NCBI RefSeq assembly: GCF_900489465.1
Contig: NZ_UEFQ01000013.1
Location: forward strand, 837,955-901,954
Length of the DNA: 64,000 nt
Source of the DNA: Aequorivita sp. CIP111184
GTDB taxonomy: Bacteria > Bacteroidota > Bacteroidia > Flavobacteriales > Flavobacteriaceae
Direction of reading: 5' to 3'
The position numbers and the translations under genes are program-made. Every line of letters begins with the position of its first letter. The stretch's first letter is position 1. Of this stretch, positions 1 to 6,997 are shown in pieces. The notes beneath the pieces are model-generated. The model searched no databases. It was not told where the DNA came from and saw only the letters and a program-made list of their open reading frames with translations.

Positions 1-1
1 A

Positions 2-379
2 AATGATCGCGGCCAAACCTACGAAGAATTTAAAGCCTACAAATCTGAAATAATCATCAAAGAATTAGAGAAAAAATTCCCGAATCTTCGTGATTGTATT
101 GAATCTGTTTACTCTTCAACGCCTTTATCTTATCGCGATTATATTGGTTGTAATAAAGGTTCTATGTACGGCTATGTGAAGGATGCCAACAATCCTTTAA
201 AATCTTTTGTTTCTCCTCGAACTAAAATCAAAAATCTGTATTTCACGGGTCAAAGTTTAAATATGCACGGTATTTTGGGCGTTACCATAAGTGGTGTGGT
301 TACTTGTTCGGAAATATTGGGTAGCGAATATTTGCTTAACAAAATATTAGAAGCTACAAAAAAGGAAGAAATCACTTAA
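2..379 (+). CDS. NAD(P)/FAD-dependent oxidoreductase, phytoene-desaturase/CrtISO-like, 3' end only
   Basis: An open frame runs in from the left edge and stops at 377-379, so only about the last 125 codons are present. The C-terminal part reads KIKNLYFTGQSLNMHGILGV followed by a glycine/valine-rich helix. This is the usual C-terminal FAD-binding signature (LYxxGxxxxxGxGxxG-like) of phytoene desaturase, carotenoid isomerase and retinol-saturase-like flavoproteins. The Rossmann N-terminus is outside the window. The next gene starts 13 bases downstream on the same strand, so it probably belongs to the operon with the cupin, C45 and PaaK-like genes. In flavobacteria such oxidoreductases occur in polyene or flexirubin-type pigment clusters as well as carotenoid clusters; which applies here cannot be decided from the fragment. 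Confidence 0.75.
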   Translation, partial: NDRGQTYEEFKAYKSEIIIKELEKKFPNLRDCIESVYSSTPLSYRDYIGCNKGSMYGYVKDANNPLKSFVSPRTKIKNLYFTGQSLNMHGILGVTISGVVTCSEILGSEYLLNKILEATKKEEIT

Positions 380-392
380 TGACTTTGGAAAG

Positions 393-1280
393 ATGGAACA
401 TATTAAAACAACACCGGTAGAACGAGTTCAAAATATTTCAAAGAAAGATTTTATTGAAAATTATTATAAACCGCAAAAGCCCGTTCTTATTGAAGGTTTG
501 ACACAAAATTGGGAAGCTTTCCAAAAATGGAATTTGGATTATATTCAACAACACGCCGCAGATCAAATAGTGCCGCTTTACAATAACGAACCCACCAAAG
601 GAAATCAAAACTCTGCCGAGCCTGCCACAAAGATGAAAATGGCAGATTATATTGAATTGATAAAAACACAGCCAACAGATTTACGTATCTTTTTTTATGA
701 TTTAAAAGTAAAATTACCCGAACTTTTAAAGGATTTTGAATACCCAGACATTGGATTGAAATTTTTCAAAAGACTTCCAGTTCTTTTTTTCGGAGGTGAA
801 GGTTCCAAAGTCTTGCCGCATTATGATATGGACTTGGCAGATTTGGTCCATTTTCACTTTCACGGCACAAAAAGCGTGATACTTTTTTCACCCAAACAAA
901 CAAAATATTTGTACAAAATTCCTTTTGCCGTACACAATTTGGAAAGCATAGATTTGGACAATCCTGATTTTGAAAAATATCCCGCACTACAATATCTAGA
1001 AGGTATTCACACTACTATGAAACACGGTGATGCGCTATATATGCCCAGCGGATATTGGCATTATATAAAATATTTGGACGGCGGTTTCTCCATGACGCTT
1101 CGTGCTTTTCCAAGACATTTGGGCCGTTTGGGGAACATGTTCTACAATGTTTTTTTTATGCGAAATTTTGAAAACGTATTGAGGAAAACAATGGGCCAAA
1201 AATGGATTGATTATAAAGAAAACCGAACTTTTGAAAGAACAAACAAACTAGTACAAAAACTGAAAAAACAAAGCAGTTAA
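393..1280 (+). CDS. Cupin-like (JmjC/Cupin_8) domain protein
   Basis: A 295-residue cytoplasmic protein with no signal peptide. The N-terminus (VERVQNISKKDFIENYYKPQ, then PVLIEGLTQNWEAFQKW) is the typical entry of the Cupin_8/JmjC family. An HYDMD motif at about residue 148 supplies the HxD iron-ligand pair. Later histidines at LEGIHTTMKHGDALYMPSGYWH give the distal ligand and the conserved MPSGYWHY strand. The family consists mainly of Fe(II)/2-oxoglutarate hydroxylases of proteins or small molecules. Activity is inferred from the preserved ligands; the substrate is unknown. The gene lies 13 bases after the FAD oxidoreductase and 1 base before the C45 gene, so it is probably translated from one operon mRNA and may act in the same pathway. 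Confidence 0.8.
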   Translation: MEHIKTTPVERVQNISKKDFIENYYKPQKPVLIEGLTQNWEAFQKWNLDYIQQHAADQIVPLYNNEPTKGNQNSAEPATKMKMADYIELIKTQPTDLRIFFYDLKVKLPELLKDFEYPDIGLKFFKRLPVLFFGGEGSKVLPHYDMDLADLVHFHFHGTKSVILFSPKQTKYLYKIPFAVHNLESIDLDNPDFEKYPALQYLEGIHTTMKHGDALYMPSGYWHYIKYLDGGFSMTLRAFPRHLGRLGNMFYNVFFMRNFENVLRKTMGQKWIDYKENRTFERTNKLVQKLKKQSS

Positions 1281-1281
1281 A

Positions 1282-2943
1282 ATGAAGTATTTGCAACGGT
1301 TTTTTGCGTTTACATTTCTTATAGCTTTTTTGAACTCATGCGGAGTTTCAAAATCCCTTCACGATCGGCCCGATGTTAGTGGTTATGATGCAACAATCCC
1401 ACAAAAAGTAAAAATAAACGATTCAACATTTGTCGCCGGAAACAATTTTTTTCTAAAAAACAAAAAAGGCCAGTGGGAGCTTTACGTGGAAGGGAATCCA
1501 CTGCAAATAGGTGAAATCACTGGAAGCTTAACACAGGATTTAATGCAAAAACAAGAAGCTATTTTCTTCAACAAAGTGGAAAATTTGGTGCCATCAAAAA
1601 CGCAGCAATATTTACTTCGAAAGTTTTTGGCTTGGTATAACCGCAAAATGTACCTGCACATTCCGGAGGAATACAAAACTGAAATTTACGGTCTTTCACA
1701 GTTTTCTTCTTCAAATTTTAGTGAGATTGGGGAACCATATTTACGGTTACTTTATTTGCACGGTGCACACGATATAGGTCATGCGCTGCAGGACTTGATG
1801 CTTGTTGGCTGTTCTGCTTTTGCTGTTTGGGGCGATAAAACTGCCGACGGTGAGTTGCTAATAGGAAGAAATTTCGACTTTTATGCGGGTGATGATTTTG
1901 CAAAAGAAAAAATAATAGCATTCGTAAACCCTTCCGAAGGCCACAAATTTATGTCGGTCACTTGGGGAGGAATGATAGGTGTGGTTTCGGGAATGAACGA
2001 TCAAGGTTTAACGGTAACTATCAATGCAGGAAAATCTGAAATCCCGTTTGTTGCAAAAACTCCTATTTCCATAGTAACCCGGGAAATCTTACAATACGCT
2101 TCAACCATTGAAGAAGCGGTTGCCATTGCCAGAAAACGCGAAGTTTTTGTTTCTGAAGCTATTTTTGTGGGAAGCGCGAAGGACAAAAAAGCTGCAATTA
2201 TTGAAGTCGCGCCAGATAATTTTGGTGTTTATGAAGTTGAAAATACAGACGAATTGATTTGTAGCAATCATTTTCAAAGTGAAACATACAAAAACGACGA
2301 ACGAAATTTGAAATGGATTGCTGAAAGCCACTCAATGTATCGTTTTGAAAGAATGGAGGAATTGATTTCTGAAGAAGATAAACTGAATGTGCCTGATGCA
2401 GTTGCCGTTCTTCGCAATAAACAAGGATTAAACAATAAAGAAATTGGATTCGGAAACGAAAAGGCATTAAACCAATTACTGGCACACCATGGCATTGTAT
2501 TTAAGCCCGAAAGCAGAAAAGTTTGGGTTTCATCAAATCCGTATCAGTTGGGAGAATTTGTGGAGTATGATTTGAATGATATTTTCAAAAATAGGGAAGG
2601 AAACCCTGCAAAAAAAACTATTTCAACCCAAAAAGGGAATGTGCCCGAAGATCCTTTTTTGCATTCCAAAGAATACAAAAACTATGAAGAATACCGAATT
2701 TTGGAGCGCAAGGTTGAAACTGCAATAGAAAACAAGGAAACTATTTCTGCCGAAACTCTTTCTGGGTTACAACAAAAAAATCCCGAGTATTGGAAGGCCT
2801 ATTATTTAACAGGAAAGTATTACTTTGAAAAAAAGTATGATGCTGCTGCTAAAAAAGCTTTTGAAACAGCTTTGACTAAGGAAATTACAACAGTTCCAGA
2901 CAAAGAAATTATCGCCCATTATTTAAAAAAATTAGGAGAATGA
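1282..2943 (+). CDS. C45-family autoproteolytic acyltransferase/hydrolase lipoprotein with TPR-like C-terminus
   Basis: A 553-residue protein beginning with a hydrophobic signal and a lipobox (FLNSCGVS), so probably lipid-anchored in the periplasm or outer membrane. The core carries an LVGCSAFAVWG stretch near residues 174-184. The Cys there is the expected N-terminal nucleophile after self-cleavage in the C45 (acyl-CoA:6-aminopenicillanate acyltransferase-like, Ntn hydrolase) family. It is followed by the characteristic LIGRNFDFY strand and SVTWGGMIGVVSGMND. About 60 C-terminal residues (PEYWKAYYLTGKYYF and YDAAAKKAFETALTKE) look like a tetratricopeptide hairpin. The ATG of the following ligase gene overlaps the stop codon (ATGA). 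The family forms or cleaves amide bonds, so an N-acylation or deacylation role together with the neighbouring PaaK-like ligase is plausible but inferred. Confidence 0.8.
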   Translation: MKYLQRFFAFTFLIAFLNSCGVSKSLHDRPDVSGYDATIPQKVKINDSTFVAGNNFFLKNKKGQWELYVEGNPLQIGEITGSLTQDLMQKQEAIFFNKVENLVPSKTQQYLLRKFLAWYNRKMYLHIPEEYKTEIYGLSQFSSSNFSEIGEPYLRLLYLHGAHDIGHALQDLMLVGCSAFAVWGDKTADGELLIGRNFDFYAGDDFAKEKIIAFVNPSEGHKFMSVTWGGMIGVVSGMNDQGLTVTINAGKSEIPFVAKTPISIVTREILQYASTIEEAVAIARKREVFVSEAIFVGSAKDKKAAIIEVAPDNFGVYEVENTDELICSNHFQSETYKNDERNLKWIAESHSMYRFERMEELISEEDKLNVPDAVAVLRNKQGLNNKEIGFGNEKALNQLLAHHGIVFKPESRKVWVSSNPYQLGEFVEYDLNDIFKNREGNPAKKTISTQKGNVPEDPFLHSKEYKNYEEYRILERKVETAIENKETISAETLSGLQQKNPEYWKAYYLTGKYYFEKKYDAAAKKAFETALTKEITTVPDKEIIAHYLKKLGE

Positions 2944-4229
2944 TTCCCGAAATAGAAAAAGCTTCAACGGCTGAAATAAAAACCTTTCAAGAAGAAAAAC
3001 TAAAGGAAACGATCAAGTATTTAAATGAAAACTCTCCGTTTTATAAACGCTTTTTCAAAGAGAATGGCATTCAGATATCGGAAATAAAAACTCTGGAAGA
3101 CCTCCAGAAAATTCCTGTTACAACGAAGGATCATCTTCAAAAATTCAACAATGATTTTATCTGTGTTTCTAAATCTGAAATTATTGATTATGTAACTACC
3201 TCAGGCACGTTGGGCGATCCTGTTACATTTGCGTTAACAGATAAAGATTTAGAGCGTTTGGCATATAACGAAGCAATTTCTTTTGCCTGTTGCGGTATTG
3301 GCAAAGAAGATACTTTGCAATTAATGACAACAATGGACCGCCGATTTATGGCTGGATTAGCATATTTTTTAGGGGCTAGAAAACTGGGCTCGGGCATTAT
3401 TCGTGTTGGTTCTGGAATTCCGGAGCTTCAGTGGGATTCTATTTTGAAGTTCAAGCCAACCTATTTAATTACTGTCCCTTCTTTTCTTTTAAAATTGATT
3501 GAGTATGCACAGCAGCACGATATCGATTTAAAAAACACAGGAGTTAAAGCTGCTATTTGCATCGGAGAACCCATTCGTGAGCAAGATTTTTCATTGAACA
3601 TTTTGGCGAAAAAGATTATAAAGGATTGGGATATTGAACTTTTTTCAACTTATGCTTCCACCGAAATGAGTACGGCTTTTAATGAATGTGAAATTCACAA
3701 AGGAGGCCACCACCATCCTGGACTTATAATTGCTGAAATTCTCGATGAAAACAATATACCAGTTCCTGAAGGTGAGGTAGGCGAGTTGACCATAACAACT
3801 TTGGGTGTTGAAGCTATGCCATTACTCAGATTTAAAACTGGCGATATGGTTCAAGCTTATACTTTACCTTGCAAATGCGGCAGAAACACTTTGCGCTTAG
3901 GCCCCGTGGTAGGTCGTAAAAAGCAAATGATTAAATATAAAGGAACCACACTTTATCCGCCAGCGATGTATAATATTCTCAATGATTTTTCTGGAATAGA
4001 AAGCTATGTTATTGAGGTTTTTCACAATGAATTGGGTACCGATGAAATACTGATAAAGATTGCTTCTTCAACTATTTCCGAAGAGTTATTACTAGAGATA
4101 AAAGATCATTTCCGCGCAAAATTACGTGTGGCGCCAAAAATTGAATTTGCTTCTTCTCAAGATATAGAAGTAATTCGGTTCCCTCCATTAAGCAGAAAGC
4201 CTGTCGATTTGATTGATCGCAGGCTTTAG
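2940..4229 (+). CDS. Phenylacetate-CoA ligase (PaaK)-like adenylate-forming enzyme
   Basis: 429 residues, the normal length for PaaK/CapK-type ligases. The ATP-binding motif TTSGTLGDPVTFALT is at about residues 83-97, the acyl-adenylate motif (STYASTEMSTAF) near residue 240, the conserved RFKTGDMV near 297, and the C-terminal hinge GRKKQMIKYKGTTLYP follows. A cysteine pair (LPCKCGRN) precedes the hinge, as in many PaaK relatives. The reaction is activation of a carboxylic acid as adenylate and then CoA thioester (or transfer to a carrier). The aromatic-acid substrate implied by the family name is not proven by sequence. It overlaps the C45 gene by 4 bases and is last in the operon. A hairpin overlapping its stop codon probably ends transcription. 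Confidence 0.82.
   Translation: MIPEIEKASTAEIKTFQEEKLKETIKYLNENSPFYKRFFKENGIQISEIKTLEDLQKIPVTTKDHLQKFNNDFICVSKSEIIDYVTTSGTLGDPVTFALTDKDLERLAYNEAISFACCGIGKEDTLQLMTTMDRRFMAGLAYFLGARKLGSGIIRVGSGIPELQWDSILKFKPTYLITVPSFLLKLIEYAQQHDIDLKNTGVKAAICIGEPIREQDFSLNILAKKIIKDWDIELFSTYASTEMSTAFNECEIHKGGHHHPGLIIAEILDENNIPVPEGEVGELTITTLGVEAMPLLRFKTGDMVQAYTLPCKCGRNTLRLGPVVGRKKQMIKYKGTTLYPPAMYNILNDFSGIESYVIEVFHNELGTDEILIKIASSTISEELLLEIKDHFRAKLRVAPKIEFASSQDIEVIRFPPLSRKPVDLIDRRL
4196..4227 (+). terminator. Hairpin overlapping the 3' end of the PaaK-like gene
   Basis: AAAGCCTG at 4196-4203 pairs with CAGGCTTT at 4220-4227, extended by CGAT at 4205-4208 with ATCG at 4216-4219 around one bulged base. An A-run and then a T-rich run (to about 4246) follow between two convergent genes. 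Probable rho-independent terminator, unusual in lying mostly inside the coding sequence. Confidence 0.5.
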
Positions 4230-4250
4230 AAAAAAATATTTTTTTAGTGT

Positions 4251-5072
4251 TTAAATTTTAAAGGTTATCACAGGCATATTAGCGTGATTCACCATGTCTT
4301 CGCTGATGCTGCCATTAAAGAAATGCGAAATGCCTTTGCGGCCGTGCGTGCCCATTCCTATTAATTGTGCTTTAATCTGTTGTGCGAAATTGAGAATACC
4401 TTTTTCTACTGAAGTGTCGTTATAAATGTTAAGCGTGTAATTTTCAACTCCCATGCCCCTAACGAAATTTTCCATAATGTTATGTGCTTGTGCTGAAGTT
4501 TTAAAATCTGCTGGAGTATTCACAAAGAGCAAGTGCATTTTAGCCCCTACTTTTTTAGCAAATTTTTGTGCTTTGTCTAATGATCCGCGGCCTTCTTCGG
4601 AAAAGTCGGTAGCGAAAACAAAATCATTTATATTGAATTCAGGGTGATTATTCTTTATTACAAGTACGGGAATTTTGGAGGTCCGCACCACTTTTTCGGT
4701 ATTACTACCCACAAACATTTCCTTAAAACCACTAGCGCCATTGGAGCCCATAACTATTAAATCTATGTTGTTTTTTTTGCAGGCCTCCTCAATATCTTCA
4801 TAAATTTCATTGTGGCCTATTGCTTCATTTATTGCAGCTCCATCCAAATATGTACTTTTTCGAAGGTCGTTAAATCTTTTTTCGGCAAGTTTTATAAAGA
4901 AAAGGGACTCGGGAAGAGCTCCAGAATCTGATGATGAGGCAAGGTGAAGTGGCATTTCCATTGAATGGAGCACGTAAATTTCGCTATTGTGTTTTTTGGA
5001 GAGTTTTACGGCTACTTTTAATGCATTTTCTGCCTGTTCGGAAAAATCTGTAGGGACGAGAATTCGTTTCAT
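4251..5072 (-). CDS. Universal stress protein, tandem UspA domains
   Basis: 273 residues made of two UspA domains (about 1-140 and 147-273). Each starts with a typical first strand (RILVPTDFSEQAENALKVA; DFVFATDFSEEGRGSLDKA). Each ends with the ATP-binding G-2x-G-9x-G(S/T) motif: GSNGASGFKEMFVGSNTE in domain 1 and GTHGRKGISHFFNGSISE in domain 2. Tandem Usp proteins bind ATP or act as stress and redox modulators in the cytoplasm; the client here is unknown. The gene is monocistronic, convergent with the PaaK-like gene and divergent from rimP. A TATTTTTG -7 box sits about 40 bases upstream of the ATG. Confidence 0.93.
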   Translation of the reverse strand: MKRILVPTDFSEQAENALKVAVKLSKKHNSEIYVLHSMEMPLHLASSSDSGALPESLFFIKLAEKRFNDLRKSTYLDGAAINEAIGHNEIYEDIEEACKKNNIDLIVMGSNGASGFKEMFVGSNTEKVVRTSKIPVLVIKNNHPEFNINDFVFATDFSEEGRGSLDKAQKFAKKVGAKMHLLFVNTPADFKTSAQAHNIMENFVRGMGVENYTLNIYNDTSVEKGILNFAQQIKAQLIGMGTHGRKGISHFFNGSISEDMVNHANMPVITFKI

Positions 5073-5113
5073 AAATTGATTGGTTATTTTTGTTTTATTG
5101 AACCATTAAATTA

Positions 5114-5121
5114 CAAAAATA
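5114..5121 (-). promoter_or_regulatory. Bacteroidetes -7 box for the universal stress gene
   Basis: Read on the minus strand the bases are TATTTTTG, matching TAnnTTTG. Transcription would start near 5108 and give a leader of about 35 bases. No clear TTG -33 element is visible at the usual distance. Confidence 0.4.
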
Positions 5122-5161
5122 AATCGTTTGAGCTTGGTTTTTATAATATTAAAAAATGTAG

Positions 5162-5169
5162 TATATTTG
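5162..5169 (+). promoter_or_regulatory. -7 box of the rimP-nusA-infB operon
   Basis: TATATTTG matches TAnnTTTG. Start of transcription is expected near 5175, giving a leader of about 55 bases that contains the hairpin at 5195-5219. A TTG lies at 5134-5136, a slightly long 25-base spacing. Confidence 0.5.
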
Positions 5170-5194
5170 CACCGAATTTGATACGAAACTATCT

Positions 5195-5219
5195 GAGGGG
5201 ACTAAAGTCCCCTCTTTTT
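5195..5219 (+). promoter_or_regulatory. Terminator-like hairpin in the rimP leader (putative attenuator)
   Basis: GAGGGGAC at 5195-5202 pairs perfectly with GTCCCCTC at 5207-5214 around a TAAA loop and is followed directly by TTTTT. It lies between the -7 box (5162-5169) and the rimP start (5230), so it has the form of a rho-independent terminator inside the operon leader. Because the operon encodes NusA, a transcription elongation and termination factor, autoregulation through this hairpin is an attractive inference. Confidence 0.6.
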
Positions 5220-5229
5220 ATAGCTTAAA

Positions 5230-5694
5230 ATGATGCGTGAAAAAGTAGCACAACTGCTGGAAAGTGCGCTAGACGAAAACAAATCAATGTTTTTGATCGA
5301 CCTAAATATTTCTGAAGACAACCAAATACGGGTCATTCTGGACGGCGATAAAGGCGTTACGGTAGATGATTGTATTTCGGTTAGCCGAGCAATTGAACAT
5401 AATTTGGACCGTGAGGAATATGATTTTTCTTTAGAGGTTATGTCGGCCGGAGCTTCAGAACCGTTGACATTACCACGGCAGTTCAAAAAAAATATTGGTA
5501 GAAACCTAAAGGTGAAAACCAAAAAAGAAGAGAAAATTGAAGGAGAACTTATTTCCGCAGACGACGAAAGTTGTACTTTAACATGGTCTGCACGCGAGCC
5601 CAAACCAGTTGGTAAAGGAAAAGTGACCGTTCAAAAAGAGGTGACTCTGCCTTATAAAGATATAGTAGAAGCAAAAGTGATGATAACATTTTAA
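5230..5694 (+). CDS. rimP: Ribosome maturation factor RimP
   Basis: 154 residues, the normal size. The N-terminal alpha/beta domain contains the family signature [19 protein letters not shown] (residues about 40-60) and the conserved [11 protein letters not shown] (E. coli-type EVSSPGldRpL position). The C-terminal beta-barrel domain follows. RimP binds the 30S subunit during maturation in the cytoplasm. It is first of the rimP-nusA-infB operon, an order conserved across bacteria, with 10 bases to nusA. The start at 5230 is the ATG directly after the leader hairpin; the preceding codons offer no better start. Confidence 0.95.
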   Translation: MMREKVAQLLESALDENKSMFLIDLNISEDNQIRVILDGDKGVTVDDCISVSRAIEHNLDREEYDFSLEVMSAGASEPLTLPRQFKKNIGRNLKVKTKKEEKIEGELISADDESCTLTWSAREPKPVGKGKVTVQKEVTLPYKDIVEAKVMITF

Positions 5695-5704
5695 TTGGAT
5701 TGAT

Positions 5705-6937
5705 ATGGAAAATTTAGCACTGATCGATTCTTTTTCGGAATTTAAAGACGATAAACAAATAGACAGAGTAACGCTAATGGCGATACTTGAAGACGTTTTC
5801 AGAAACGCTCTTAAAAAAAAATACGGAAGCGACGACAACTTTGATATTATTGTGAACCCAGACAAGGGCGATCTTGAAATATGGAGAAACCGTATAGTTG
5901 TTGCAGATGGCGAAGTGGAAGACCCGAATGAGGAAATTTCATTGAGTGCCGCTCAAAAAATTGAGCCGGATTTTGAAATTGGAGAAGATGTTTCGGAAGA
6001 AGTAAAATTGATTGACCTTGGTCGTCGTTCAATTTTGGCGCTTCGCCAAAACCTTATTTCAAAAATACACGAACACGATAATACCATTATCTATAAGCAG
6101 TTCAAAGATCTTGAAGGTGAAATTTATACTGCGGAGGTGCATCACATTCGTCATCGCGCCGTTATTCTTCTAGATGATGAAGGCAACGAGATAATTCTTC
6201 CTAAGGAAAAACAAATCCCTTCAGATTTTTTCAGAAAAGGTGATAACGTTCGTGGAATTATTGAAAGCGTGGATTTGAAAGGAAACAAGCCTACAATTAT
6301 AATGAGCCGCGCAGCACCTGTTTTTCTTGAAAAATTATTTGAACAGGAAATTCCAGAGGTTTTCGACGGTTTAATAACTGTTAAAAAAGTAGTTAGAATT
6401 CCAGGTGAAAAAGCAAAAGTAGCTGTAGACTCATATGATGATCGTATTGATCCCGTTGGAGCTTGTGTTGGGATGAAAGGCTCTAGAATACACGGAATTG
6501 TTCGTGAACTTGGTAACGAGAATATAGACGTAATTAACTATACCAGCAACCTGACCTTATATATAACTAGGGCGCTTAGCCCTGCAAAGGTTACTTCGGT
6601 AAAAATTGATGAAGTTAAAAAACGCGCTGAGGTTATTCTTCGCCCAGAAGAAGTAAGTAAAGCAATTGGTCGCGGCGGGCACAACATTCGCTTGGCAGGA
6701 CAATTAACGGGTTATGAAATAGATGTGCTTCGTGAAGGCGCAGAAGAAGATGTGGAATTAAGCGAATTCTCTGATGAAATAGAAGGATGGATAATTCAAG
6801 AATTTCATAAAATTGGCTTAGATACTGCTAAAAGTATACTGGAGCATGACATCAACGATTTGGTAAAACGAACCGATTTGGAAGAAGAGACCATTCGTGA
6901 TGTAATAAATATATTAAAAGAAGAATTTGAAGAGTAG
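5705..6937 (+). CDS. nusA: Transcription termination/antitermination factor NusA
   Basis: 410 residues. Order of parts: N-terminal RNA-polymerase-binding domain (1-125), S1 domain (about 130-200, including HHIRHRAVILLDDEGNEI), then two KH domains (GACVGMKGSRIHGIVREL near 255 and SKAIGRGGHNIRLAGQLTGY near 318). A short acidic C-terminal part with one helix-hairpin-helix-like segment (LDTAKSILEHDINDLVKRT) follows. It lacks the two acidic repeats of the E. coli protein, as is usual in Bacteroidetes. It binds RNA polymerase and nascent RNA to tune pausing and termination. It lies between rimP and infB. Confidence 0.96.
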   Translation: MENLALIDSFSEFKDDKQIDRVTLMAILEDVFRNALKKKYGSDDNFDIIVNPDKGDLEIWRNRIVVADGEVEDPNEEISLSAAQKIEPDFEIGEDVSEEVKLIDLGRRSILALRQNLISKIHEHDNTIIYKQFKDLEGEIYTAEVHHIRHRAVILLDDEGNEIILPKEKQIPSDFFRKGDNVRGIIESVDLKGNKPTIIMSRAAPVFLEKLFEQEIPEVFDGLITVKKVVRIPGEKAKVAVDSYDDRIDPVGACVGMKGSRIHGIVRELGNENIDVINYTSNLTLYITRALSPAKVTSVKIDEVKKRAEVILRPEEVSKAIGRGGHNIRLAGQLTGYEIDVLREGAEEDVELSEFSDEIEGWIIQEFHKIGLDTAKSILEHDINDLVKRTDLEEETIRDVINILKEEFEE

Positions 6938-6997
6938 TTAAAACTTTAATTACTTTTATACAAATTTTTTAAAAAGACAAAATAGGAAAAAGCATTT

